Positions 40,332 through 53,084 of a DNA stretch of 64,000 nt are shown piece after piece. Source of the DNA: Molossus alvarezi (taxonomy: Eukaryota; Chordata; Mammalia; Chiroptera; Molossidae); assembly GCA_037176705.1 (NCBI GenBank), contig JBAWUJ010000130.1, positions 1 through 64,000 of the forward strand, read 5' to 3'. How positions within the stretch are numbered: position 1 is the first letter of the stretch; the number at the start of each line of letters is the position of its first letter. The notes under the pieces were generated by a model, which saw nothing but the letters and a program-made list of their open reading frames with translations, did not search any database and was not told the DNA's origin. The position numbers and the translations under genes are program-made.

Positions 40332-43300
40332 TTATATTCCACAAATAAGTGAGATCATATGATACTTGTCTTTCTCTGTTTGGCTTGTTTCACTTAAGAT
40401 AATACTTTCCAGGTCCCTCCATGTAGTCTCAAAGGATAAGAGATCTTTCTTTCTTACCGCTGCGTAGTACTCCATTGTGTATATGTACCACAGCTTTTTG
40501 ATCCAATCGTCTACTGATGGACACTTGGGCTGTTTCCAGATCTTAGCGATTGTAAATAGTGCTGCTACAAAGATGGGGGTACATATATTCTTTCTGATTG
40601 GTGTTTTATGCTTCTTAGGGTATAATCCTAGAAGTGGGATCACTGGGTCAAATGGAAGATCAATTTTTAATTTTTTGAGGTGACACCATATTGTTTTCCA
40701 TGGTGGATGCACCAGTCTGCATTCCCACCAGCAGTGCACTAGAGTCCCCTTTTCTCCACACCCTCGCCAACACTTGTTTCATGATTAGTTGATGGTGGCC
40801 ATTCTGACAGGTGTGAGGTGATACCGCATTGTTGTTTTGATTTGCATCTCTCTGATGATTAGTGATGATGAGCATTTCTTCATATGTTTCTTAGCCATTT
40901 GTATGTCCTGTTTGGAGAGGTGTCTACGTATTTAGTTTCTCTGCCCATTTTTTAATTGGATTCTATGTCTTCCTTTTGTGGAGTTGTATGAACACTCTAT
41001 ATATATTGGAAATTAACCAGATATATCATTGGCAATTATGCTCTCCCATACAGTGGGTAGCCTTTCCGTTTTGATGATTGTATCTTTTGCTGTGCAGAAG
41101 CTTTTGAGTTTGATGTAGTCCCATGTGTTCATTTTCTCCTTTGTTTCTATTGCCTTAGGTGATGTGTCAGTAAAAATTCTGCTGCGTATGACGTCTGAGA
41201 TTTTGTTGCCCACAGTCTCTTCTAGGATTTTTATGGATTCATGAGTTACATTTAAATCTTTTATCCATTTAGAGTTTATTCTGGTGTAGGGTGTAAGTTG
41301 ATGGTCTAGTTTCATTTTTCTGCAAGTAGCTGTCCAATTTTCCCAGCACCATTTATTAAAGAGGCTGTCCTTATTCCACTGTATGCTTTTGCCACCTTTG
41401 TCAAATATTAATTGAGCATATTGCCTTGGGTCCATTTCTGGGTTCTCTATTCTGTTCCACTGGTCTTTATACCTGTTCTTGTGCCAGTACCAGGCTGTTT
41501 TGATTATAGTGGCTTTGTAGTATAACCTGAAATCTGGTATTGTGATCCCTCCAACTTTGTTCTTCCTTTTCAATATTGCTGTGGCTATTCGAGGCCTTTT
41601 TTTGTTCCATATGAACTTTTGAAGTAATTGTTCTAATTCTGTGAAGTATACCTTTAGTATTTTGATGGGGATTGCGTTTAATCTATATATTGCTTTGGGT
41701 AATATGGACATTTTAATGATATTAATTCTCCCAATCCATGAACAGGGTATGTGCTTCCACTTTTTTATATCTTCCTCTATTTCTTTTTTCAATGACCTGT
41801 AGATTTCTGCGAATAGGTCCTTTATTTCTTTGGTTAAGTTTATTCCTAGGTATCTCAATTTTTTTGCCGCAATGGTAAATGGGATTGTTTGCTTAGTTTC
41901 TCTTTCTGTGAGTTCATCATTGGTGTATAAGAATGCCATCGATTTCTTGACGTTAATTTTGTATCCTGCTACTTTGCCAAATTCATTTATTAAGTCTAGT
42001 AAACTTTTGGTGGAGTCTTTGGGGTTTTCTATGTACAGTATCATGTCATCTGCAAATAATGACAATTTCACTTCCTCCTTTCCAATTTGGATCCCTTTTA
42101 TTTTTTCTTCCTGTCTGATTGCTGTGGCTAAGACTTCCAGTACTATGTTAAATAGGAGTGGCGAAAGTGGGCATCCTTGTCTTGTTCCTGTTCTTAAGGG
42201 AAATGCTTTTAGTTTTTGCCCATTGAGTATGATGTTGGCTGTAGGTCTTTCATATAAGGCCTTTGTTATGTCTAGATATGATCCCTCTATTCCCACACTG
42301 CTGAGCGTTATTATCAGAAATGGATGCTGGATTTTGTCGAAGGCTTTTTCAGCATCTATTGATATTATCATGTGGTTTTTATTCTTCATTTTATTTATGT
42401 GGTGTATCACGTGGATTGATTTGTGAATATTGTACCAGCCTTGCATCTCTGGGATGAATACCACTTGGTCATGGTGGATAATTTTTGGTGTATTGCTGGA
42501 TTCGATTTGCTAGTATTTGGTTTAGAATTTTGGCATCTATGTTCATCAGGGACATTGGCCTGTGGTTTTCTTTCTTTGTGTGTCTTTTTCTGGTTTGGGA
42601 ATTAGAATTATGCTGGCTTCATAAAACGAGTTTGGAAGTCTTCCTTCTTCTTGAATTTCTTGAAATAGTTTGAGGAGAATGGGTATTAGTTCTTCTTTTG
42701 ATGTTCGGTAAAACTCCCCCGTGAAGCCATCAGGGCCTGGGCTTTTGTTTGCTGGGAGAGTCTTGATTACATCTTCAATTTCTTCTGTTGTTATTGGTCT
42801 GTTCATGTTTTCAATCTCTCCTGATCCAGTTTTGGGAGACTCTGTGTTTCTAGAAATTTGTCCATTTCGCTTAGATTTTCGCATTTGTTGCCATATAGTT
42901 GTTCCTAGTAGTTGTTAACGATGTTTTGTATTTCTGTAGTGTCAGTTGTTATCTCTCCTCTTTCATTTCTGATTTTATGTATTTGGGTTCTCTCTCTTTG
43001 TTTCTTGGTGAGTCTAGCTAAGAGACCATCAGTCTAGTTTATCTTTTCGAAAAACCAGCTCTTTGTTTTATTGAGCCTCTGAATTGTTTTTTGGGTCTCT
43101 ATGTCATTTATTTCTGCTCTGATCCTTACTATTTCCTTCCTTCTACTTGCTGTGGGGTTTTCTTTTTGTTTGCTCTCTAATTCTTTAAGTTGTGAGGTTA
43201 GATAGTCTATTAGAGATTTTTCTTCTTTTTTGAGGCCTGTAGTGCTATGAACTTCCCTCTCAGAACTACTTTCGCTGCATCCCATAGATTTTGTTTTGTT

Positions 43301-44150
43301 GTGTCTTCATTTTCATTGGTTTCCAGGAAGTTTTTGATTTCTTCCTTGATCTCCTCGGTGACCCATTCATTGTTTAATAACATGCTATTTAGCTTCCATG
43401 TGTTTAAATGTCTTTGTATGTTCTTCTTGCAATTTATTTCTAGTTTCATGCCATTGTGGTCTGAAAAGATGCTTGATATGATTTCAATCTTCTTGAACTT
43501 GTAGAGACTTAGTTTGTGCCCTAACTTGTGGTCTATCTTTGAGAATGTTCCATGTGCACTTGAGAAGAATGTGAATTCTGTAATTTTGGGGTGTATTTCT
43601 GTGTAGATATCTATTAAATCCATTTGGTCTAATGCTTCATTTAGAGTCTCTGTTGCTTTGCTAAATTTTTGTCTAGAGGATCTATTCAGTGATGTGAGCA
43701 GGGTGTTAAAATCCCTTACTATGATTGTATTGCTATCAATTTCTTTTTTGAAGTCCTCCAGAAGTTTTTTAATATATTTTGGTGCTCCTATATTGGGTGC
43801 ATATATGTTTATCAAGGTTATATCTTGCTGTTGGATAGATTCTTTCAATATTACATAGTGGCCTTCTTTGTCTCTAGTTATGGCCTTCATTCTGAAGTCT
43901 ATTTTATCAGATATAAGCATTGCTACCCCAGCTTTTTTTCTTTTCCGTTTGGTTGAAAGATCTTTTTCCATCACTTCACTTTCAATCTATGTGAGTCCTT
44001 TGTTGTGAGGTGAGTCTCTTATAAACAACATATAGATGAGTCATATTTTCTTTTCCAATCAGCTACTCTGTGTCTTTTTATGGGAGCATTCAGTCCATTT
44101 ACATTTAAGGTAATTATTGATATGTACTTATTTACTGCCATTTTTGTTTA
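40332..44150 (-). pseudogene. L1 ORF2 (endonuclease-reverse transcriptase), broken
   Basis: Open pieces in order on the minus strand: 43,974-43,210 (endonuclease, with [12 protein letters not shown] and SDHNG motifs), 43,285-43,034, 42,884-42,546 ([12 protein letters not shown]), 42,464-41,013 (483 codons; [40 protein letters not shown] and the polymerase motif FADDMIL) and 40,739-40,332 (C-terminus). The start region near 44.0 kb also has stops. At least five frameshifts or stops separate the pieces. The catalytic FADD motif itself is intact. Normal ORF2 is about 1,275 codons, and the total here is about that length. Confidence 0.92.
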
Positions 44151-44216
44151 GTGTGGTTCTATTTTCCTTCCCATTTCTCCTGGTAATTACAGCAGTCCTT
44201 TTAACATTTCTTGCAA

Positions 44217-45101
44217 TGCTGGTTTGGTGCTAATGTATTCCCTTAGCCTTTTTTTGGTCTGGGAAGCTCTTTATTTGACCATCTATTTTGAATGATTGCC
44301 TTGCTGGGTAGAGTAGTCTTGGATTCAGATCCTTGTTTTTTATGACCTTGATTACTTCATGCCATTCCTTTCTAGCCTGTAGCGTTTCTTGGGAAAGTCA
44401 GCTGAGAGCCTTATGGGGTTTCCTTTGTAGGTAACCTGTTGCTTATCTCTTGCTGCTTTTAGGATTCTCTCTTTGTCTTGAATTTTTGGCACTTTGATTA
44501 CTATGTGTCTTGGTGAGGGCCTGTTTGGGTTCTCCTTACTTGGGGTTCTCTGAGCTTTTTGAACTTGAATGCCTTCTTCCTTCACCAAATTAGGGAAGTT
44601 TTCTGTCACTATTTCTTTGAATATATTCTCTAGCCCTCGCTTACTTCCTTCTTCTTCAGGGACTCCTATGATGCAAATATTATTCCGTTTCCAGTTGTCA
44701 CACAGTTCTCTTAAGGTGTCTTCCTGTTTTTTAATCGTTTTTTCCTTTTTGTTTTCTGATTGGTTGATTTCTTCTATCCTGTCCTCTAATTCACTGATCC
44801 AGTCCTCAGCTTCCCCTACTCTGCTTCTTAGACCTTCCAATGTGTTTTAAATTTTTGATATGTCATTCTTCATTTCTTCCTGTTGGTTTTTCATTTCCAG
44901 CTGGTTTATTTTCAACATTTCTATGTCTTTACTCATGGTGCTCATGTCCTTACACATGCTGTTGAGGTTCTGCAACATCATGGCTCTAAATTCTAGTGCT
45001 GTTAACTTGCTTAACTGCACCTCATTTATTTCATCTTCCGTAGAGGTCTCTTGTTTTTTCATTTGGCTTTTGTTTCTGTTTCTCACCATTTTGGCTATCA
45101 C
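44217..45101 (-). pseudogene. L1 ORF1 (RNA-binding protein), broken
   Basis: Starts at an ATG at 45,101 (MIAKMVRNRNKSQMKK). The N-terminal coiled coil (MCKDMSTMSKDIEMLKINQL) ends at a stop after codon 84 (44,847). The next piece (44,840-44,352) carries the RRM-like IIGVPEE part and the C-terminal NLVKE, RHIVIKVPKIQDK segment. A +1/-1 shift at about 44.39 kb cuts the last 45 codons off. In active L1 this protein trimerises and coats L1 RNA. Confidence 0.9.
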
Positions 45102-46347
45102 AGTGGGCTTTGGAGTCTGCCAAATTATCCCAGTGGGTGTTGGTGTTCTGCTGTTTGTGGCTCCCTCTCCTGGGTTTGGATGCGCCAGGAGGATCCACTT
45201 TAAACACCACCATCAAGTCTTAGCTTTTCTAGTTAGTGTTGCACGCCCAGGGAATGGTAGTTATCCTCTAGCTTTTTTTGCCTGGAGACTATTAGTAGAG
45301 GTCACCTGCAGACCCTTGGTTTCTGAGTTGCCTGAAAAACTCCCTCAGGTGCTCAGTGTAAGAGGATTTCCTGAGTGAGGCAGGTGTTTGTTGTTAATGG
45401 GCCTCAATTAGCATTTTAATGGCCACCAGGTGGGGTTGAATCTCTAAGGGAGGGGCTGCCACCTCTCCCCAGGGCCCTGAGAAGAAGTAAAATGACCACA
45501 GTCCTGCGTGGCTGCACTCAGGAAAAGCTCTTCGCACCCTCTAAAACCCGAGTGTCCCCACACAGTTCCAGTCCAGTCTGCCTTCCCTCTGCCGGAGCCC
45601 AAGGTGAGTGGCTGCTGCCAATTTAGCCTCTGTCCAGACTCTGTGTCCTGGAGCCTCCTGGGTCTTTTAACCCCAGGGTGCTGTTTCCAGCCAAGGGTGT
45701 CTGTGGCTGTGGCACCAGCTGAGGGGGTTGCACTGAGCAGAATCCCCAGGACTGATCCGCGATAGCGGGACACTGCAGAGGTGGCAGTAGCATCCAGCAC
45801 AGTCCCCTGGTCCCCGCAAGTCCACGTGGCACCAGCTGAGGGCTTAGCATGCAGGGTTCGTGGGACTCAGTCTTGGTAGAAGTGTCCCGCCAAGTCCCCT
45901 GGTGCTCGTGAGTCTGTGCAGCTCCCACCGAGAGCTTAGCAGGCTACAGAGTTCCCAGGTCCCATTCAGGGTGGCAAGGGAGGTGGTAGCATTAACTTCC
46001 CGCTGAGTTCCCTGGTCCGGCCAAGGCCCCTGATGCCTGTGAGTCTGTGTGGCTCCAGCTGAGAGCTTAGCAGGCTACAGAGTTCCCAGGGCCCATGCAG
46101 GGTGGCACGGGATGTGGTAGCATTAACTTCCCACCGAGTTCTCTGGCCCCTGCCCAGGCCACTGCAGACTGTGGGCTCCTGCCCCCCTCTCGCATCCTCG
46201 CAAGCCTACCAGTTTCTGGTTGTGTTCCTCCAAGGTGTCTTTCGACTGCCCTTTCCTGATGATTTGCCTTTATTTTCGTTGTAAATCCAGTTTGGTCTTG
46301 GGAGATGGTCTGTGTCACTCCATTCACTTTGCCACCATTTTCTCAGC
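45102..46347 (-). promoter_or_regulatory. L1 5' UTR with tandem monomers
   Basis: GC-rich internal-promoter region of the full-length L1. GTGAGTCTGTG starts at 45,908 and 46,039 begin two copies of a 131-bp unit ('agagcttagcaggctacaga', 'gtagcattaacttccc'). A more divergent related stretch begins at about 45,818. The 5' end reads GCTGAGAAAATGGTGGC on the minus strand. Confidence 0.8.
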
Positions 46348-48230
46348 AAAAGCATTCTTATACACTGATAATAAACTCACAGAAATTGAAACTCAAACAA
46401 CAATCCCATTTACCATTGCAGCAAAGAAAAACTTAAGATATCTAGAAATAAATTGAATCAAAAAAGTAAAAAACCTACTTTCAGGAAACTACATGACATT
46501 GAAAAAAGAAATAAAGATATAAAAAAGTGGAAGCATGTACTTTGTTCATAGATTAGAAGAATAAACATTGTTAAAAAGTTTATACTACCCAAAGCAATCT
46601 ATAGAGTCGATGCAATTTCCATTAAAATACCAATAACATATTTAATAGATTTAGAAAAAAACTTCAAAAGTTTATATGGAACCAAAAAAGCTTCCAATAG
46701 CCACAGCAAATTAGAAAAAAAGAACTAAGTAGGAGGGATCAGAATACCAATTATCAGGTTACACTACAAAGCCATTGTAATCAAACTAGCCTGGTATTGG
46801 CACAAAAACAGGCATATAGTCAATGGAACAGAACAGACTCAGGACAGTATGCTCAATTAATATTTGACAAAGATGTCAAGAGCATACAATGGAGTAAAGA
46901 CAGCCTCTTTAATGAAAGGTCTTGGCAAAATAGGACAGCCAAATGCAAAAAGAATGAAATTAGACCACCAACTTACACGATACACAATAATAAACTCTAA
47001 ATGAATAAAATACTTAAATGTGACATGTGAATCCATAAATATCCTACAAGGAAAAGTAGGCAAAAACACAAAAACATTTCACACAACAACCGCAGCACAA
47101 TTTTTATTGATACAACACCGAAGGCAAAAGAAATAACAACAAAAAAATTAATACATGGGACTACATCAAACTAGAAATCTTCTGGACAGCAAAACAAATA
47201 ACCATCAAAATGGAAAGGGAACCTACTATATGGGAGAGAATCATTGCCAATGATACATGAGATAAGGGGTTAATTTCCAAAATATATAGAGTACTCATAC
47301 AAGTCAAAAAAAAAAAAAAAAAAAGACAAAGACACTAATAAAAAAAATGCGCAGAGAACCTAAATAGTCACCTTTCCAAACAGGACATACAAGTGGCCAA
47401 AAGACATAAAAAATTGCTCAGTGTCACTAATCATCAGAAAGATGCAAATTAAAACAATTTTGAGGTATTACCTCACACCTGCCAGAATGGCTGCCATCAA
47501 CAAATCATCAAACAACAAGTACTGGTGAAGGTGTGAAGAAAAGGGGACTTTAGTACACTGTTGGTAGGAATGCAGACTGGTGTGCAGCCACTATGGAAAT
47601 AAATATGGTGTTTTCTCAAAAAATTAAAAATTAAACTGCCATTTGACTTAGTGATCTCACTTCTAGGAATATATTCTAAGAAGCCAGATACACCAATCAG
47701 AAAAAATATATGTACCCCTATGTTCATAACAGCACTACTTAAAATTGCTAGGTTCTGAAAAGAGCCAAAGTGTCCATCAGGAGATGAGTGGATAATAAAG
47801 CTGTGGTATATTTACACAATGAAAATCTATGCTGTTAACAAAAAAAGATCTTTTATTTTTTGAGATGACATGGAGAGACCTGGCAAGTATTATGCTGAGA
47901 GAAATAACCCAGTCAGAAAAAGACAAGTAATACATGATCTTACTGATTTATAGAATATCATGGACAAAATAACCTCTTGATAGCAACAGATCCAGAAACA
48001 GAAAGTAGAAAACAGACAGAAAAACTGCAGGGTTGGGAAGAGATAAACCAAAGAACTATACGCATATATGCACATTCAGCAGACACAAATAATAGTTTGG
48101 GGAAAGCAGGAGGGGGTGGGGGCAGAAAGGAGTAAGTCAATGGGCTAAAAATGGGTGATATTCACAATAATTTCAACAATAAAGATAAAATATAGACAGA
48201 GTTGGGGAGATCAGATAAAATAATGACACT
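46348..48230 (+). mobile_element. Old L1 fragment, part 2 with 3' end
   Basis: Plus-strand ORF2 from 'cttatacactgataataaactcac' onward, through RT-thumb, Cys-rich and C-terminal regions, to a 3' UTR and an A run at 48,230-48,243. Frame is lost everywhere (only 67 codons open at best). It is the continuation of 39,575-39,820. Confidence 0.88.
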
Positions 48231-48243
48231 AAAAAAAAAAAAA

Positions 48244-48761
48244 GTTTACACTACCCAAAGCAACCTATAAATTCAATGCAATTTATATAAAGATACCAAT
48301 GGCATATTTCAGAGAAGTATAACAAATTTTACAAAAATTTATATGAAACCACAAAAGACACCAAATAGCCATAGCAATCTTGAGAAAGAAGAATAAAGTT
48401 GGAGGATGCATGCTACATAATATCTAACTATACTGTAAGGCCATTGTAATCAAAACAGCACAGTACTGTCTTCAAAACAAACATGAAGATCAATGGACCA
48501 GACTATAGAGCCTAGAAATAAATCCACACCTTTATAGTTAATATTTAATCAAAAAATAAATGCAAGTACATACAATGGGATAAAATAATTTGGTCAACCA
48601 GTGCGGCTGAGAAATTGAACAGATAGGTAAACAAAAAAGAAAAAACAAAAACAAAACTAGAGCACCTTCTTATACTACACACAAAAATACATGTAGAATG
48701 AATTGATGACAAATATTAAAGTCAAACTGATAAAAATTCTAGAAAAAAACACAGGCAAGTA
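48244..48761 (+). mobile_element. Older L1 fragment, part 1
   Basis: Plus-strand ORF2 starting again at the 'ctacccaaagcaa' thumb segment, so it is a separate element from the one ending at 48,243. It is interrupted at 48,761 by a twin-primed L1 and resumes at 52,043 ('tttgacatttcttgtagcaat'). Confidence 0.8.
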
Positions 48762-50696
48762 GAATTTTGTTGGAGTCTTTAGGGTTTTCTATGTACAATA
48801 TCATGTCATCTGCAAATAATGACAATTTTACTTCCTCCTTTCCAATTTGGATCCACTTTATTTTTTCTTCATGTTTAATTGCTGTGGCTAAGACTTCCAG
48901 TACTATGTTAAATAAGAGAGGCAAAAGTGGGCATTCTTGTCTTGTTTCTGTTCTTAAGGAAAATGATTTTTGTTTTTACCCATTGAGTATGATGTTGGCT
49001 TTACGTCTTTCATATATGGCCTTTATTATGTTGAGATATGATCCCTCTATTCCCAAATTGCTGAGCATTTTGATCAAAATGGGTGCTGGATTTTGTTGAA
49101 TGCTTCTTCAGCATCTATTGATATGATCATATAGTTTATATCTTTCCTTTTGTTTATGTGATGTATCCCATTTATTGATTTGCAAATATTGTACCATCCT
49201 TGCATGCTTGGGATAAAACCCACATGGTCATGATGAATAATTTTTTTTATGTATTGCTGGATTTGATTTGCTAATATTTTGTTCAGGATTTTGGCATCTC
49301 TGTTCATCAGGGATATTGGCCTGCAGTGTTCTGTCTTTGTAGTGTCCTTTTCCGGTTTTGGAATTAGGATTATGCTGGCCTGATAAAATAAGTTTGGAAG
49401 TGTTCCATCTTCTTGGATTTCCTGGAATAGTTTGAAAAGAATGGGTAGTACATCTTCTTTGAATGTTCAGTAAAACACCCCTGTGAAGCCATCTGGGCCT
49501 GGGCTTTGGTTTGCTGGGAGTTTCTTGATTACACATTCAATTCTCTTTGTTGTTATTGGTCTGTTTAAGTTTACTATCTCTCCTTGATTCAGTTTTGGGA
49601 GGCTGTGTGTTTCTAGAAATTTGTCCATTTCCCCTAAATTGTCCAATTTGTTGGCATATAAGTGTTCATAGTATGTTTTGATGATTCTTTGTATTTCTGT
49701 GGTGTCAGTTGTAACTTCTCCTCTTTCATTTCTGATCCATCAAAAAGCTACTAGATTTAATAAATGAATTTGGCAAAGTAGCAGAATACAAAATTGACAT
49801 CAAGAAATCAACAGCATTTTTATACACCAATGATGAAATCGTAGAAAGAGAAACTATAAAGACCATCCCATTTAATCATTGCAGCAAAATAATTAAGATA
49901 CCGAGGAATAAACTTAACCAAAGAAGTAAAAAACATCTTCACAAAAAAATACATGTTATGAAAAAAGAAATAGAGAAAGATATAAAAAGTGGAAGCATAT
50001 ACCTTGTTTATGGATTGGAAAAATTAACATAATTAAAATGTCCATACTACCCAAAGCAATTTATAGATTCAACGCAATCCCCATCAAAATACCAACAACA
50101 TACTTCACAGAACTAGAACAAACACTTCTAAAGTTTATATGGAATCAAAAAAGACCTCGAATAGCCACAGCAATCTTGAAAAAGAAGAACAGAGCAGAAG
50201 AAATCACATTACCAGATTTCAGGTTATACTAAAAAGCCACTGTAATATACACAGCCTGGTACAAGAACAGGCAGATAGACCAGTGGAAGAGAATAGAGAG
50301 CCCAGAAATAAACCCAAGGCAATATGCCCAATTAATATTTGACAAAGGTGTCAGAAGCATACAGTGGAGTCAAGACAGTCTCTTCAATGAATGGTGTTGG
50401 ACAGCTACCTGCAAAAATTTAAGCTAGAACACCAACTTACACCATACAAAAAAATAAACTCAAAATAAATAAAAAACTTAAATGTAACTCGTGAATCCAT
50501 GAAAATTCTAGAAGAAAATGTAGGCAACTTAATCTCAGACATTATACGCAGCAGAATTTTCACTGATACAACAGTTAAGGAAACAGAAACAAACAAACAA
50601 AAAATGAACACATGGGATTACATCAAACTAAAAAGCTTCTGCACAGCAAAAACAAAAAAAAACAACCATCAAAATGGAAAGGGATGCCACTATTTT

Positions 50697-50756
50697 GCAG
50701 CAAAATAATTAAGATACCTAGGAATAAACTTAACCAAAGAAGTAAAAAACATCTTC
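50697..50756 (+). repeat. 60-bp dispersed copy of upstream L1 segment
   Basis: GCAGCAAAATAATTAAGATAC...CATCTTC here repeats 49,881-49,940 with one mismatch (ccTagg against ccGagg). In L1 order this sequence belongs about 750 bp upstream. It replaces part of the expected 'ctactgtatgggagagcata' region. Confidence 0.9.
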
Positions 50757-50907
50757 TGGAAGACCATACTCACCAATGATGCATCAGATAAGGGGTTAAT
50801 TTCCAAAATATATAGAGTGCTCATACACCTCAACAAAATAAAGACAAAAAAACACAATTGAAAAATGGGCAGAGGACCTAAATAGACACCTCTTTAAAAT
50901 GGGCATA

Positions 50908-51156
50908 CAGCCCTGGTCTGTTTGGCTCAGCAGTTAGAGTGTTGGCCTGCAGTCTGGAGAGACCCGGGTTCAGTTCCCACTAGGGGCACGTACTTCAGTT
51001 GCAGTTTGTACCCAGCCTTGGTTGGGTTGTGTGGGTGGCAGCCACTTGATATGTTTCTTTCACATTGATGTTTCTTTTTCTCTCTCTCCTTCCAACTCTA
51101 TCTGAAAAAAATGTCAATAAATGTCCTCGGTGAGGACAAATAAATAAAAAATAAAA
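50908..51156 (+). mobile_element. Ves-like SINE
   Basis: Plus strand: head CCCTGGTCTGTTTGGCTCAG, GGGTTCAGTTCCCACT, body, GTCCTCGGTGAGGAC, then an AAATAAAA tail. Target duplication AAAAKGGGCATA flanks it (50,896-50,907 and about 51,158-51,169). Confidence 0.92.
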
Positions 51157-52263
51157 TAAAAAGGGCATAGAAATGGCCAAGAGACATATGAAGAAATTCT
51201 CAGTATCACTAATCATCAGAGAGATGCAAATTAAAGCAACTATGAGGTATCACCTCACACCTGTCAGAATGGCCACCATCAGCAAATCATCAAACAACAA
51301 GTGTTGGTCAAGGTGTGGAGAAAAGGGGACTCTAGAACACTGCTGGTGGGAATGCGGACTGGTGTAACCACTATAAAAAACAATATGGTGTTACCTCAAA
51401 AAATTAAAAATTGAACTGCCATTTGACCCAGTGATTCCACTTCTAGGAATATACCCTAAGAAACCTGAAACACCAATCAGAAAAAAATATATGTATGCCT
51501 ATGTTTATAGCAGTGCTATTTACAATAGCTAACATCTGGAAACAACCCATATGCCCTTCAATAGATGAGTGGATTAAGAAGCTGTGGTACATATACACAA
51601 TGAAATACTATGCAACTGTAAGAAAAAAATAGCTCTTATCCTTTGAGATGGCATGGAAGGACCTAGAGAGTATTATGCTAAGCGAAACAAGCCAAGTAGA
51701 GAAAGCAAATATCACATGATCTCACTTATTTGTGAAGTATAATGAACTAAACAAACTACTGAAGAAAATTAACCCAGAGACATGGAGGTGGGGTACAGAC
51801 TTTCAAGCCTCAGAGTAGGAGGATTTTGTGGGGAAGAGATAAACAACAAAACTTACATGAATGTATACATGATCAATGAACATAGACAACAAAGCTAGGA
51901 ATGGGGTGGGGTGGAAGTAAAGGAGGATGTCAATAGGGGGAAATGAGAAACATCTGTAATAAAAATAAATTAATAAATGAAAAGTTAAATAATAATAATA
52001 AGAAGAAGACAAAGAAGAAAAAGAAAGAAAACACAGGCAGTAAAATCTTTGACATTTCTTGTAGCAATATTTTTTTCAGGCAAGGACAACAAACAAAATA
52101 AACACATGGGACTACATCAAACTAAAACGTTTTTACACAGCAAAGCAACCCATCAACAAAATGAAAAGACAACACTCTGAATGGGAGAATATATTCACTG
52201 AGACATCTAATGAGGGCTTAATATCTAAAACTTATAAATAACTTACAAAACTCCACATTAACT

Positions 52264-52480
52264 TTTGCCAATTGGCTCATTTGGTTGATCATTTTCTTGG
52301 GCACAAAAAGGTTGCCAGTTTGATTCCTGGTCAGGGCACATGCCCAGGTTGCAAATCAATCCCTGTCTCAGAGTGCATATAGGAGGCAGCTGATGTTTCT
52401 CTTTCACAACAATGTTTCTTACTTCCTCTCTCTCTTTCCTTCACTGATCCTTTCTCTCTCAAAATAGTAAAACATCATTT
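52264..52480 (+). mobile_element. Older tRNA-type SINE
   Basis: Head 'ccaattggctcatttggttgatc' is followed by 'tgattcctggtcagggcacatgccc', body 'ggaggcagctgatgtttctctttc', and an A-rich end. More diverged than the Ves-like copies. It resembles the type at 25.9 and 33.4 kb. Confidence 0.8.
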
Positions 52481-52550
52481 TAAAAAACACATGCAAAAAA
52501 ACCTAACAATTCAATTAAAAATAAGCAAAGGACCTGAATAGACACTTTTT

Positions 52551-52815
52551 TTTTATTTTTATTTTTATTTTTTTTTTATCCTCACCCGAGGATATTTTTC
52601 CATTTTTTGTACAGATAGAGTGGGAGGGAGAGAGAGGAAGGGAGAGAGAGAGAGAAACACCGATGTGAAGGGACACATCGAGTGGCTGCCACCCGCACGA
52701 CCAACCAGGGCCGGGGACAAACTGCAACCGAAGTACGTGCCCTTAGCGGGAACCGAACCCGGGTCTCTCTGTACCGCAGGCCGACGCTCTAACCGCTGAG
52801 CCAAACTGGCCAGGG
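52551..52815 (-). mobile_element. Ves-like SINE, young
   Basis: Minus strand, all landmarks intact, including CCCTGGCCAGTTTGGCTCAG, GGGTTCGGTTCCCGC and a T-run complement of the tail. A perfect 18-bp target duplication CCTGAATAGACACTTTTT flanks it (52,533-52,550 and 52,816-52,833). It is the best-preserved SINE of the window. Confidence 0.95.
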
Positions 52816-53084
52816 CCTGAATAGACACTTTTTAAAAGAGGACATACAGATGGCCAGTAGACAAAAAAGTACTCAAAGCAACTAATCTTCAGAGAAATGC
52901 CAATTTAATTCACAATGAGATATCACCTCACACCAGTCAGAATGGCTGTCATCAGTAAATCAACCCACAAAAAGAGTTGGTGAGAATGTGGACAAAAGAG
53001 AACTCTCTTGCACTGTTGGTGAGAATGCAGAGAGGTGCAGTTCACTGGGAAAAGCAGTGGAGTTATCTCAAAAAATTAAAAATG

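Larger units (their letters stand above)
40093..46347 (-). mobile_element. Full-length L1, 6.25 kb, inactivated
   Basis: Minus strand: 5' UTR (46,347-45,102), ORF1 (45,101-about 44,217), ORF2 (about 44,150-40,332), 3' UTR and T-run complement of poly(A) at 40,091-40,100. A perfect 12-bp target duplication AAAAGCATTCTT flanks it (40,081-40,092 and 46,348-46,359). It is the most complete transposable element in the window, but both ORFs carry breaks, so it is not expected to move on its own. Confidence 0.95.
48762..52026 (+). mobile_element. L1 with 5' inversion (twin priming)
   Basis: 48,762-49,735 is minus-strand ORF2 (RT N-part through FADDMIL at about 48.82 kb); 49,736-52,010 is plus-strand ORF2 from the adjoining position to the 3' end and an A-rich tail. 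Target duplication AAAACACAGGCARGTA flanks it (48,746-48,761 and 52,027-52,042, one base shorter at the right end). It contains a SINE (50,908-51,156) and an unusual 60-bp internal copy (50,697-50,756). Confidence 0.88.

Noticed and set aside
40093..46347. An active, autonomous L1
   Set aside because: Although full length with a perfect target duplication, ORF1 has a stop after codon 84 and a later frameshift, and ORF2 has at least five breaks.
52551..52815. tRNA gene suggested by A- and B-box-like sequence
   Set aside because: The tRNA-like part is the SINE head, followed by SINE body and A tail with a target duplication. The same applies to the other SINE heads.
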